Source: Nansenia antarctica (taxonomy: Eukaryota; Chordata; Actinopteri; Argentiniformes; Microstomatidae). Taken from it: 64,000 nucleotides of DNA. The stretch covers positions 14,500,343 to 14,564,342 of the forward strand of contig OZ022351.1 in assembly GCA_963989245.1 (NCBI GenBank), given 5' to 3'. Position 1 is the stretch's first letter. Each line of letters opens with the position of its first letter. Of this stretch, positions 37,126 through 47,762 are shown piece by piece. The notes beneath the pieces were generated by a model, which did no database searches, was not told the DNA's origin, and saw only the letters and a list, made by a program, of their open reading frames with translations. Made by a program: the position numbers and the translations under genes.

Positions 37126-37262
37126 CGATCTATCTATCTATCACACTTTCAAAATATCTAGTTATCTATCATACAATCAAACTATCTATCGATCGATCAC
37201 ACTTTCAAATGATCAAATTATCTATCTATCACACAGTCAAACTATCTAATCTATCTATCTCT
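37126..37262. repeat. Degenerate (ATCT)n tract
   Basis: Interrupted TCTA/ATCG repeats with CACACTTTCAAA spacers repeated about every 60 bp. Confidence 0.75.
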
Positions 37263-37445
37263 TGTGAAGTGGGAACTAATATTTCCTAAAAGACACATGA
37301 GGAACTGTCGTTCGGGGTTTAGTTTCCGCCTGTGAGCCTTTTTTGACGCAGGTATTACTATAGCCAGTGTTTTAGCCTGGTTGCGACCAGGCTAATTATA
37401 TCTGACTCAGAAGGAGCTCAACCAAGCAGCGAATTATTTGAGCCA

Positions 37446-37503
37446 AATTTCGTTGTTTGGTACCTGTACTGTAGCAATGACAAATAAAGTCCATTCCATT
37501 CCA
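37446..37503 (+). mobile_element. LINE 3'-end fragment, + orientation
   Basis: TTTCGTTGTTTGGTACCTGT through AATAAAGTCCATTCCATTCC: the 3' end of the same LINE family as at 18719-20735, here in the opposite orientation and with a CATTC tail. It lies about 400 bp upstream of the wac start codon. Confidence 0.8.
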
Positions 37504-37604
37504 TGGAACCGAACGCAAGCTAACATTATCGAGGCTTAGAACTTTATCGAGCTTCGTGGAATATCCCCCTTGAGTGCCATGAAAGGCGCCTTATAAAATA
37601 AATG

Positions 37605-37635
<31 letters not shown>

Positions 37636-37689
37636 AAATGTCTGAAAAAATCCTAAGGGTTTTTAGAGTCCTTTGATAGGGGGATATGG

Positions 37690-37906
37690 CGAGAGGAACC
37701 TGGCAACCATGGTTACAGCCCGAGCGCTTCACTCAGCGGTAGATAGGGGCAGAGAGAGTCGGTGTGGCTGTGGCAGTGAGGAGATGGACCGACAGCGCTC
37801 TTCTTCCGACTAGCTAATACTCCCAACCGAAACGAAACATATACTTTCAACACATAACTTAGTCCATCTTTCACATCCACATCCACACACACACAACACG
37901 GCATTG
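37690..37906 (+). promoter_or_regulatory. wac: Probable wac 5' UTR / promoter-proximal region
   Basis: This is the only non-repetitive stretch between repeat remnants (ending near 37686) and the wac start codon. It is moderately GC-rich and contains a near-palindrome around CCATGG at 37707-37712. No TATA box or splice acceptor is obvious. The call is positional inference only; transcript data would be needed to place the start. Confidence 0.35.
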
Positions 37907-37947
37907 ATGGTAATGTATGCAAGGAAACAACCGAGACTCAGCGATGG
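37907..37947 (+). CDS. wac: wac exon 1 (coding part), start codon
   Basis: First coding exon of WAC, a nuclear adaptor. In vertebrates WAC links the RNF20/RNF40 H2B ubiquitin ligase to elongating RNA polymerase II and also acts in autophagy and p97-dependent Golgi assembly (established knowledge of the family). The exon reads MVMYARKQPRLSDG, nearly identical to the conserved vertebrate WAC N-terminus, and ends after two bases of the Gly14 codon at a gtaaac donor. The ATG at 37907 is chosen because family proteins begin MVMY; a second ATG lies two codons later. Upstream sequence to about 37690 is probably 5' UTR and promoter. I see no TATA box close to the start, and the transcription start cannot be placed. 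Identification rests on the joined product of six exons that splice in frame with GT-AG borders. Confidence 0.95.
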
Positions 37948-38136
37948 GTAAACAAGCTTCTCTTACTTATTCACATTTCTTTTCCTTCTCCGCTTTTTGA
38001 CAAATCCGCCATTTTTTAATCGAAACCAAAATAAGTCGAAAGTTAAAAGCTGTTGCAGATTATTTCATTGTGTTTTAAACGGTTGATGTTTTGTGAATGC
38101 ACATATTTAACAACCTGTTTCCCTCTTATTTAATAG

Positions 38137-38173
38137 GTGCAACAACGACCGAAGGGATTCCCAGCCCTATCAG
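38137..38173 (+). CDS. wac: wac exon 2
   Basis: A 37-nt microexon between an aatag acceptor and a gtactt donor. Its first base completes Gly14. The remaining codons read CNNDRRDSQPYQ (residues 15-26), matching the WAC N-terminal segment after the LSDG motif. It ends on a codon boundary. Intron 1 is only 189 bp. The exon is too short to stand out as an ORF; it is recognised by family match and phase continuity with exons 1 and 3. Confidence 0.95.
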
Positions 38174-38989
38174 GTACTTGGCTAAGCAACAAATCAGATT
38201 AAAATGGACACTCTAGTGTAGGCTTCACAGGACTCACAGGCCTCGGTGCGGAAAATAAATAGAAAAGTAGCGATTTCGCCTCGAATCGCCACCGAAACAC
38301 CGCCGAATGTCTACTGATAGAAAAATCATATCTGGCAGATGAGGAAAATCAATCTGAACGTCGAATTGCGTTACTGACAGTTTTTTATTGAAGCTCAATA
38401 GTTAGCCTAGTTAGCTTGAATTAACGGCCTGTTAATGTCACAGCGAACACGATATAACGAGAGCAACACAAGTGAAAGTAATGGAAATTACTTGTTAAAA
38501 TAACAATATAAGGAACGGTTATATAGACAACTATTTGAATAATGCGAAATTATGTTTTGATTTAGCTAAGCTAAGCTGGTCACAATTGTGTCTAGGCCCT
38601 ATATCTGAATTGGAACTAAACCTGATCGCCTTTTTATATATAAAAACATATAACCACCCAACAAAATTAATTGGATTTAATGTCCTATTCGTTAAATGTC
38701 CTATTCTTATCCTAAATATTGTTGTTCGGCCTGTTAAAGCTGTGTAACCATGGCTATAGCCTGTGACGTATTATAGCTGCTCAACTCCACTACCCTGACA
38801 TTGTCACGACTTTTGAGAATTGGCAAAGAAACAGCTGATTTTTCGTTGACATGATCGTTGCGTTCTAAGTGGGTGCGTTATTGTTATCTGGTTAGTGTTA
38901 ACTTGTTATGCGTCGTCACTGGCATGGATCTGGTATGTCTGGCTTTCAGAAATAGCTGTCGGGTGAAATGCAAATACTGTTTTTCTAGG

Positions 38990-39123
38990 ATAAATGAACA
39001 TGTGTTGTGGAATACCAGCATACACAGTGGGTTTTACCTCATCAATACCTGCCAAAACATCTGGAACACTGATCAGTTACTGCATCTGACTTGGGCTTTC
39101 CTCTGATCAGAGTGCAGACTGAG
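38990..39123 (+). repeat. 134-bp duplicated block, copy A (wac intron 2)
   Basis: Begins ATAAATGAACATG and ends GCAGACTGAG. Differs from copy B at only three visible positions over 134 bp and lies just before the acceptor of wac exon 3. Confidence 0.9.
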
Positions 39124-39182
39124 ATTTTGTGCCATGCTATGAATCAATTGATGTGTTTGTATTGTATGTATTTGTGTTGCAG

Positions 39183-39381
39183 ACCCTTAAATACTCGTCC
39201 AAGAGTCACCCCACCAGTGGTGATCACCGCCACGAGAAAGTGCGAGACACCACCGCAGATGCCACTCCTCCCTGTAAGATGCTCCGGAGGTCTGACAGTC
39301 CTGAGAACAAACATGACAACACCCCGGGCCACGGCAGGGCCAAGGCGATCCACGCCCACCGGGCCAGAGAGAGGGATGGAG
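39183..39381 (+). CDS. wac: wac exon 3
   Basis: A 199-nt exon encoding residues 27-92 plus the first base of Gly93. It opens TLKYSSKSHPTSGDHRHEK and contains KMLRRSDSPENK and RERDG, the conserved basic, serine-rich region of WAC that includes its predicted nuclear localisation signals. The acceptor is tgttgcag and the donor is gtgaga. The acceptor lies 59 bp after the end of a 134-bp sequence that is duplicated 1.67 kb downstream (see the repeats at 38990 and 40664). Compared with mammalian WAC there are scattered substitutions (for example DTTADATPP in the linker), as expected for a fish orthologue. Confidence 0.97.
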
Positions 39382-40663
39382 GTGAGAGACACCATGGGTC
39401 AGAGCGAGACAACCCAGGTGGACATGTCGAGATGACCTATGCCTGGCAATAGTCCACCTATGCCTGGCAATAGTCCGTCTAGGCCGTCTTTACTCTTGAC
39501 ATCTAATGTAGCATGTTCTGCCTCAGGACATTAGTTAGTGATCAGTTGTATTTACAAATTGACTTAGCTAAGGACAAGAAACAAACAATGCATCATCACA
39601 TGCCTCAAGGAGGTCTGTGTCTTCAATAGGTCTCTGTGGTTCGTTTGCGAGCCGTTGTTTTCCTAGTGTAGGAGGTAGTACGTCCTCACTGTATCTCTGA
39701 CAGTATTGTTGTTGCTTATGCTCAGACTTAATAGACCACACTCAGCATCTCACAGGAGCTACATACCCTTTTGACGACATAGAGATCTTTCGTGGTGAGT
39801 CAGGACATGGATGCTAATGAGTAGTAATGGGGAAGCGATGTATACCGTAATTTAACACATTAATATGAGAATGCACCTGTCCCATGCATAGACACTACTT
39901 AACACTACTTGTTAGGCTGACAACCCCTGGCCTTGGTGGTCAGGTTAGTTCCCCCCCTAACATTTGTAATTTAATTAGCTAAAAGTTACATATTTTATAA
40001 TGTTGCCCTATGTTGTAAGTACTATGATGCTGTATGATGAAACAAGTACAACGTATGTTCATTTATGAAAAGTAGTTCACACAGAAACCAGCAGTTAAAA
40101 TGTCTGGTCTTCTGATTGGAGAAGCTTTTTATTCTGTAGTCATCAGTCTAGTAACTGTCAAAATGGTGTTTCATGTATGTTTATGAGTTTACTGATAACA
40201 GTTACAGATAATACATTTGAATTATGTTGACAGAATGTGCCTTCCCATTCTAAACAAGGCCATTACAAGCAATAATTGTAGTATTTTATGACATTCTATT
40301 AATAGTTGTATTGACTGTTATACTACGATACATTTGAATGCAAACCAACTTGTGTTGGTCTCTGAGTTCCATGGCCAAGCTTTCAGTTCTTGACCCACCA
40401 GTCATTAGTATTCACACACACTCTCTTCTGACTTTAGCAAAATGTTGGTCCCTTTGCATTGACACGAGTACACAAAGTGGGCAACCTTTCATATCTCAAT
40501 GATGTGTTCCCTGTGGTTTACCTCCCTTCATACATCATGTTGTTTTATGTAGAGGTAGTGTGTGGTCTCTTAGCTTATTTTATCCGATGTACGATAGTTT
40601 TCTTCTCACAGTCTCCATGTGTGTCTTGACCCACAACGAGAACTATATTCATGATAACCAGAT

Positions 40664-40797
40664 ATAAATGAACATGAGTTGTGGAATACCAGCATACACA
40701 GTGGGTTTTACCTCATCAATACCTGCCAAAACATCTGGAACACTGATCACTTACTGCATCTGACTTGGGCTGTCCTCTGATCAGAGTGCAGACTGAG
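40664..40797 (+). repeat. 134-bp duplicated block, copy B (wac intron 3)
   Basis: Direct-orientation duplicate of 38990-39123, same length, three mismatches. No inverted repeats or poly(A) tail mark it as a known mobile element. Confidence 0.9.
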
Positions 40798-41537
40798 CCT
40801 TGAACACACTTTAAATACTGCAGAGTAAAGCCTGGATAATTATATATGATTAAACTAACTCTACGTTGTATTTAACCGTGATATGAAATGGCTCTCCACC
40901 ATGTCATGATACCAAGGCTCAGGTTGTGATATGCCCGTCTTTACGTCATTATATTATACATTTATGTGGCAACTATTTTAGGTACGGTATACTTATTTCA
41001 TCTGCCAGGAGTAGCATTGTTCTTTTCCAGTCTCCGTGTTAAGGGAAATAGGGAAAAGTGACTAGCGGTTGAAAAGTCACTTATTGCCCATAGTCTCTCT
41101 TCCATGCACAGTGACCCCCAAACTTAGCCTCAAGGTTGGGGTTTTGGTGTCAGTCATGGGGCTTAGGACCTCTAATGCACCGTCTGTCACTGTCTTCACG
41201 GGAATATAATGAAGACTTGATTCAACACCTTTCAGACCAGTCCATGTTCATCTAAAAGCCACAATGTATAAGATGGATGTTGGCCTATGTGCTAATTTAA
41301 TGCATTTACTTTGATAGTGAAGTTGAACCATCCTTATGTGATTTGAGTTTTAGAGGTCTGGACTAGGGTCCAGCTTGCTTTAATCTTTTGGCTTTCCAGA
41401 AGTCTCATGTTTGGCATCTGCTTTTCATAAATTCTTAGTTAAAATAGTGAAAATACCACCGCTCATCCGTGATCAGACTTTGCTGAGGTGCTGGAACTGA
41501 AGAGTATCAATAGAGTGCAAAACAACAGCATCCACAC

Positions 41538-41690
41538 ACTCAAACACTCAAACACACACTCAAACAAATTCTGTTTTATTTCAAGCTTTCGGTCATGGAC
41601 CGAATCATGCCTGAAGAAGGTCTATGACCGAAAGCTCGCCATAAAACAGATTTTTTTTGCACAGTGTTTGAGTGTGCGGCTGCTGTTATT
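41538..41690. repeat. Imperfect inverted repeat (probable MITE remnant)
   Basis: CAAACAAATTCTGTTTTATT and AGCTTTCGGTCATGGACC on the left are mirrored by GGTCTATGACCGAAAGCT and ATAAAACAGATTTTTTTTGC, then TTTGAGTGTG on the right. Confidence 0.65.
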
Positions 41691-43016
41691 TTGCATTTCA
41701 TAAATTCTTTGTTAAAAGTCGGATCACACTTTAGATTGTCTTGCCCCTATACCTTAGTCACTGCATCTTCTTTATTAACAATGTTTTCACATCCTGTTAC
41801 ATGGTACATAAGAAAATTGCATGGTAATGGAGCTGGGTGGTTTGTTACAACTGCTATTACACAGGGCAATTAAATGTGAAGTGTGTTCAAAAGTTTATGC
41901 AGCCCTATGGAGTAGTATGCGATGCATGTAGTGAAGGATAATTAACTATGATGTGTGCGGTTATAGAAACATGTTCACCTCCCCGAAGTTGATTATTTAC
42001 AAAACCAGCACACCTCAGAGTTGATATCCCGCTTATAATACAACAAAATGAACCATTGTCACCTGGTCGTGGGCAAACTTGTTGAAATATTTTGGTGTCT
42101 GGGTGAGTTAGTGAGTGTTGTTGCAAGGCATGTTAGATCGTATCCAGGGGTACGGATAATTAGTGTAATGGAACATGCTGTTTACTGTAACGTTTACAAA
42201 TACAATGCAAACCTTTCCCATATTTAACCCAGACCATCGCAATGGAATTAACAAAGATTTGTCCGCCTCGTGCGTTCACATTTCATCCCCCCCAGACGGC
42301 CCACGAGCCACCAAACAAACGTGGTCCTAGCTAGAAAACTTAACTGTCTGAGCTTTTAGCCAGCCTGATGAAACGAACACAGTCAGTGTCCATCACTGCC
42401 ATGCACAAGCCAATGTGCGGTGCAGATTGTATCGTTCACCCGGCGACTATGTCAGTGCCAGCCAGTTGTGATCACATTCCTCTTCTGCCCTGTTGACATC
42501 GGTGTACAATGCATCACATTTAGGGTTTGTGTGGTGGCCAGCGTTGGCTCTGTCACTTTGACAATCGTGTGGACATACTCCAGCTGAGCTCCATTTCAAT
42601 GTTCTGCCAATTGAATTGGAAGGGTGATCAAGCTAACTGGACTGTGTGTCTGATCTCAACTAATCACAAGCGAGTATTCAACAAAGCTGTCGTATATTGA
42701 CACGTGTTATTGAAGTGGTTCACAAAGAGAAGGTGAGGGTACATGCCCCTGATCTTCGTAACGCGACACACACACAGACACTGATCAGCTGTCTATAGGA
42801 AGCTTACCACCACTCAGTGCCACCTGTTGACACGCACACCTCTCCCCTCTGCAAATCACTGTCATTATGTGTCTGCACAGAATAAACAGCAACATGCTAA
42901 ATGTAATGTATTGGTGTAAGTGTAGTTGAGGCAAATTATGTTAAGTCATATTATAAATCAAGAGTTCCCCCACTGCAATATTTGTCCTCTCCCTCACTTT
43001 CCTGGGTGCTATGTTA

Positions 43017-43215
43017 CCGGGGGTGGTGGTAGCAGCGGTTAGAGCGGCTGGCTGGCTAACAATCGTAAGGTCAGCACCACCTCAGAAGGGAGCTGCATGT
43101 GAGCTGGAGGGTTGCTAGCATCATCTCTAAGGTGCCTACCACTGTCATTGTGCCCATGAGCAAGGCACTTAACCCCTAATTGCTCCAGGGGTGCAGACTA
43201 TGGCTGACCCAGTGC
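43017..43215 (+). mobile_element. tRNA-derived SINE with V-like core
   Basis: A tRNA-like head (GGTAGCAGCGGTTAGAGCGG near 43028, weak B-box after AAGGTCAGCACC) is followed by the fish-wide core GAGCAAGGCACTTAACCCCT at about 43157-43176 and AATTGCTCCAGGGG. A degraded copy in wac intron 3. Confidence 0.8.
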
Positions 43216-43268
43216 CTAGAGCAAAAAATACCACATTCCAACAATTGAAAGGGTTAGGGTTAGGCAAA

Positions 43269-44359
43269 TAGGGGTGTAACGGTACCCAAAAATGTTGATT
43301 TGGCACGTACCGCAGTTTGGAAGTCAAGGTTCGGTACGGCAGGGTAAAAATTCACAAAACATATATATTATATATTTTTTCTCATTATTATTAAACAGTG
43401 GATTAGTGAACAAACAGTGGGTCTTCCTTGCTTAATTAAGAAAGCAGGTGCCTTGGACAAGTCGTGGACAACTGTAGTTTGTGCTTGTTTATAAAGGGCT
43501 GGTATGGTTTGCTTTGTAATGCGGACGAGAGGGAACTACGTAATGAGACTTGAGTACTTTCGATGTTTAAAACCTGTGTTCTCAACAACGGAGTATGGTC
43601 CGCTGCTGTGTTTGTTATTGCTTTGGTCCGGTCTGAATTGTTAGCGAGAGGCTACTTAAATACCATGGGGGAGCTGGGTTTGCACTTCACAGTTTTTTTC
43701 TTGTACCTGTGGTGTGATGCCATCTCAATGAGTGAGCAAGTTCGACATGCAGCCAACCCGATCGCAGTTGAACAATGCTAGCTTTGTTCCGATCCACCTG
43801 TCTTTGTCCATTGTCAACTGAGAAACCATAACTTTCCCTAAACAGGAGACTTAAGGGATGCTGGAGGAACTTTAAGCTCTAGTTTAAGCTAAACTACTGA
43901 CAATCTCTCTGTGGCGTGTGCGCGCATGTGTACTGGCTGAGATTACTTACACAAAAAAGTTCTGCGCGTGGACTGGGCAAAGCTGAATTTGTTCGGTACA
44001 CACGCGAACCGAACCGAAGGAACCTTACCGAAAATCTTCAGTAAGAATACAGGGTTCGACATTAACGGTTGCCCGATTGTGCGAGGCAAGTAAAACATTT
44101 GCTGCACTAGATGATCGTGGAGTGAAGATATTATTAAATCATACACGCTGACAATATCTTCACTCCACGATCATCTAGCTGGTCTGGCGCCTGCGCTGTC
44201 CGTTGTTCTTCCTGCACACCAATACACAGATCCAGGATCCAGCAGCGTCATCGCTGTCGCGCAAACAAACCCGGCGAATCTTTTACTTGCCCCGAGCAAT
44301 CGGGCAATCGGGCAACCGTTAATGTCGAACCCTGGAATACGTAAACTGTTACACCCCTA
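43269..44359. mobile_element. hAT element, TAGGGGTGTAACGG ends
   Basis: Left end TAGGGGTGTAACGGTACCC and right end ACTGTTACACCCCTA; the flanks carry an imperfect duplication (taGGCAAA left, ctGGCAAA right). The interior has GGTTCGGTACGGCAGG and, near the right end, CGAACCGAACCGAAGG, mirrored as in many fish hATs. It contains a nested element at 44051-44334. The same family has a second copy at 57089. No transposase frame is seen. Confidence 0.85.
44051..44334. mobile_element. Nested element, AGGGTTCGACATTAACGG ends, TSD GAATAC
   Basis: Inverted ends AGGGTTCGACATTAACGGTT and AACCGTTAATGTCGAACCCT extend through GCCCGATTG/CAATCGGGC. GAATAC flanks both sides (44045-44050 and 44335-44340). Probably a hAT-type MITE. 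It carries a 26-bp perfect hairpin at 44107-44178. Confidence 0.8.
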
Positions 44360-44862
44360 CTGGCAAATAAAACATTATTTATATATTTTTTACTTAAGGC
44401 ACAGTTTCACTGAAACTTGGCTAGACATGTCATCTGTGGATGTGAATTACTTTAGTTTCACGCGGTCATTGTTTCAGCTTTAGGCTGCCTTGCACTGTGA
44501 TCTCATGGGGGACAAATACATTGTATTTGTACTCCTCTCCACCCCCATAGGGCTCTCTAAAGGTCTGGCACTGGCACCGTAGCTGAGAGTCACAGCTATG
44601 TTCTCTGGGCTGTGGCTGCCCTTTTGGTTGTCATAGATATGGGTGTCTTTGAGACAGCACAGATCTATATGTTTCCTCCTCCCCCTGCTGCGTGTGGATG
44701 CCCTGGTTCCCCAGGCTACAGCTTCTGACTGACGCCTGCACCACCGGGGTCTCTGACACTGACACCAGCCTCCTCCTCCTCCACTCTGCAGCCACAGACA
44801 ATGTGCCTCACTCAGACTTATCAACACAGCATCTGCATAATGTCTCTATTGAAGAAACATCC

Positions 44863-45240
44863 TTAAAGGGGCAATCTGAGATTAAAACAATAACGCATTC
44901 TCCCTGCCACTTTATTTGGTAAACAGCTGAGGGTCGAAGAAATGTAACGACTAAAATACATTGACGGAGCTATGGATGCTATGATGATTGACCATCCTTG
45001 AAATCAAAATTATAGTTTTGACCATGTCTTGAAACTATACAGTTTTTGTTTAAAATGATATTGTTTAAAACAAGCTTATATTTGGGCTTATGATGTGATT
45101 TATGATGTGATTATGAAGACAGTTAACGTAGGCTAATGAGGCATTTATAGACAGTATGTTACATTCTTCAATAATTAATAATATATAACTAATTTAAAAG
45201 TCCAACAATGTATGTACCAATCCCAGTTTATACCTTTAAA
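44863..45240. mobile_element. Old degraded teleost MITE (TTAAAGGGGCAATCTG type)
   Basis: The left end CTTAAAGGGGCAATCTGAGA and interior motifs (GGTAAACAGCTGAGGG, GAGCTATGGATGC, ATTATAGTTTTGACCATGT) belong to a repeat I recognise as common in teleosts. The right end near 45225 (CAATCCCAGTTTATACCTTT) is eroded. Confidence 0.6.
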
Positions 45241-46249
45241 AATAAGACCCAATTTTGTCAGATGTTTAAGTTCTTTGGCAATTCATATTACCGTAAGTCA
45301 GATTGTTTGCTGGAATGGTGAATATGATTGTTTTATGCTGGGATCATGCCGAGTGTCACCACTACAAGTATGACCACGACCAATCATCTTATTCTGCCTT
45401 TCACGACCTTGCACAAGGTCATAGGTTGTTGGGGAGGAAGGTCAAGAAACTGTCAATCATTGTTTACAGAAGCGCTGTGTATAACCATCTACTCATTGGG
45501 TTGCTGAAGGGCCTCTGCTTTTTCTCACCAAGATGAGTCTTTTTTTACTCATGGTACTCCCTTGAGGAAACGTCACAAAGGCAGAGGTCAAGTTGCCACT
45601 GCTCAGCGAACCTTTCCTTGCTCCACCTGTTGCACCTGACGGCAGCATCCCTCTTCCTCTTCTCCATGTTCACATATGTGCACCAGAGAGACTCTGCGTC
45701 CTATTGGTCAACGTCAAGGAACACAGGAGGAGTAGGAGTTGTCAAACTAGGCAAGAAAATACACAATTCTGACATGCTAGACTTTGTCGGGGTGTCGTGG
45801 CGCGTCCTAGACCCCAGCTGGTCTTGATTAGGGATGTCCCGATCCCATTTTTTCACTACCGATACCTGGGCTTCAGGTATCTGCGATACCGATATCAATC
45901 CGATATTTGTATTTATTGTTTTACTCCTGAATAATAACAAATACTTCCCCAGTATATAGTCCACAACAACAGTTGGCTATTAAAGACTGCCAGCCTTTAT
46001 TCAAGCAACAAAACAGTACTCTGCAGTACTCAGTGACCAACTGGTTTTAAGTTTAAATAATTGAAACTGCAGCATTCAGCATTGTAAAAAAAAAAGAGTT
46101 ACTGTCTGATTTCTAGTTTTAGTGCCTTCATGTTTTTATTCTATTTATCTTCTCTTACAAATGGCAAATCAATTATAGCACCCTTTTTTAAAAGTGTAGC
46201 CTAGTGACGCTGCTGGTGAGACCAGAAACCAGTCCCAGAATCAAAGGGG

Positions 46250-46505
46250 TGTAGTGACCGCTCGTTAGCGAGCAAAGTATTCATAATTCACGGCGTTCCA
46301 GCCTTATACAAAGCATTGTTATATGTTTGTGTTTACTCAATCACCCAGGCTGCTTAGCGGGTGATATGACGGGATATAAGTGGGACAGAGATGAATGAAT
46401 GTTGTTGTTGTCAGTACGTATGCAGAGTGTGAGAATAAAGCGCACATGATTGTTTTTCTACCGGCAAAACGACTACATCGTCCAGTTATTGCCGTCACTC
46501 CTACA
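46250..46505 (+). repeat. 5' LTR of the Ty3/gypsy element (256 bp)
   Basis: Begins TGTAGTGACC, ends CTCCTACA. Contains a TATAA at 46375-46379 and an AATAAA at 46434-46439, as expected of the promoter and polyadenylation signals. It differs from the two halves of the 3' LTR by one G/A change and one GTT unit. Just downstream, TTGGTGACCC is a likely primer-binding site; the tRNA is not identified. Confidence 0.93.
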
Positions 46506-46551
46506 TTGGTGACCCTGAATTTCTCTCGAACGTTTTCGGAGATCATTGAAC

Positions 46552-47223
46552 ATGACAACAAACGCAGTTTCACTCAAGCTGCCTGAGTTTTGGGAACAAA
46601 ATGCCATAGCATGGTTTGCACAAGCTGAAGCTCAATTCGCCCTCAGGGATATTACCGTGGATAATACCAAATACTACTACGTGGTAGCAGCTCTTACCAA
46701 TTCAACGGCAGCGAGAGTGGTGAGTCTTATTGAAAACCCACCGGCACAGCACAAATATGTTACCTTGAAGGCACACCTCATAGATACTTTTTGTCTGTCT
46801 GAATCTGAACGTGCACGCCAGCTCCTCTCTCTCCCTGGGCTCGGTGACACAAAACCCTCTGAACTGATGGACCACATGCTAGCTCTGCTGGGCGACCATC
46901 AGCCGTGTTTTCTTTTTAAAGAGCTTTTTCTGCAACAGTTGCCAGACCAGGTTCGTTTTTCTATGGCTAATTCAATCAAAACAGACTTTCGTCAGCTAGC
47001 CAAGGAAGCGGATATATTTTTCTCAGCTGGGAAGAGGTGTTTTACATCCACCATGGATGAGTATGGGTTCCAACCACTGTCCATCTCCGCTACTGTTGTG
47101 GCCCGCCGGGTGAGGCCGTCGGGGTTGTGCTTTTACCATGCAAAATTCGGGAACAAAGCTAAGAAGTGCCTACCACCATGCAACTTCAGTGTGTCGGGAA
47201 ACGCACAGGCCGCCACTCATTAG
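46552..47223 (+). CDS. Gag-like protein of the Ty3/gypsy element
   Basis: An intact 223-codon frame from the ATG at 46552 (an upstream in-frame TTG at 46546 is not needed). The N-terminal part is a Ty3-type capsid-like region (for example PEFWEQNAIAWF and DTFCLSESERARQLLSLPGL). It ends in a degenerate Cys/His knuckle, CFYHAKFGNKAKKCLPPC, with the pattern typical of this fish lineage. It would form the particle that packages element RNA. It overlaps the next frame by 58 nt in the -1 frame, so pol expression would need -1 frameshifting; no clear slippery heptamer is visible. Confidence 0.85.
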   Translation: MTTNAVSLKLPEFWEQNAIAWFAQAEAQFALRDITVDNTKYYYVVAALTNSTAARVVSLIENPPAQHKYVTLKAHLIDTFCLSESERARQLLSLPGLGDTKPSELMDHMLALLGDHQPCFLFKELFLQQLPDQVRFSMANSIKTDFRQLAKEADIFFSAGKRCFTSTMDEYGFQPLSISATVVARRVRPSGLCFYHAKFGNKAKKCLPPCNFSVSGNAQAATH

Positions 47224-47762
47224 CAGCTGTGGGTGCCGGCCATTCTGCAGGCTTGCTGTACGTCACTGACTCCCTCTCTGGCCGCCGGTTTCTATGTGAC
47301 ACGGGGGCCCAGGTGAGCGTGCTGCCTGTATCGGCAATAGACATTAAAACAGCGAAACGAGGGCCCTCCCTTGAGGCTGCCAATGGCAGTGCAATCGCTA
47401 CCTTCGGCAGGCGCACTGTGGGTTTGTGTTTTGCTGACCAGCGTTTTACCTGGAGTTTTGTGTTGGCCAAAGTGTCTACTCCCCTCTTAGGCGCTGACTT
47501 TCTCTGCCCTAACAGCCTCCTGGTGGACGTGGGGAACCGCCGACTCGTCAACGCTGAGACGTTCGGCTCCTTGTCATGTGAGCGCAGTGACGCAGCCACA
47601 ATGAAGCTGTCCAGTGCTGTCTCGCCGGCTGATGAGTTCTCCCCTCTTCTATTGGAGTTCTCAGACATCACAACACCTACCTTCTCGGCCGCTGCCACCA
47701 AACACGGCACACACCTGACCGTTACCCCGTTCCACACATTCAAGACTTTTCAGCCCATCTAG
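47166..47762 (+). pseudogene. Protease part of pol, ends at a deletion frameshift
   Basis: Open in the -1 frame relative to gag, with no ATG of its own (first codon GTG). It carries the retropepsin active site CDTGAQVSVLP, with the catalytic Asp at about frame residue 45, and the flap and C-terminal motif LLGADFL. The frame stops at 47760-47762. The pol reading continues in another frame from about 47722 with sequence just upstream of the RT catalytic region. A segment of roughly 70-80 codons normally present between protease and this point is missing, so a deletion caused the frameshift. Confidence 0.85.

Larger units (their letters stand above)
39382..43009 (+). other. wac: wac intron 3, left part
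   Basis: Non-coding AT-rich intron. Apart from the 134-bp duplicate and the inverted repeat at 41538-41690 nothing is recognised. Confidence 0.7.

Noticed and set aside
1..37600. Exons of genes that neighbour wac in other vertebrates (for example mpp7 or bambi)
   Set aside because: I looked for their conserved motifs and found none; absence by eye is not proof.
37702..37718. RFX X-box in the wac promoter region
   Set aside because: The sequence around CCATGG is a near-palindrome but does not fit the X-box consensus on either strand.
43250..43266. Interstitial telomere repeat (TTAGGG)
   Set aside because: Only two units here, and two CTAACC units near 35781; too short to be meaningful.
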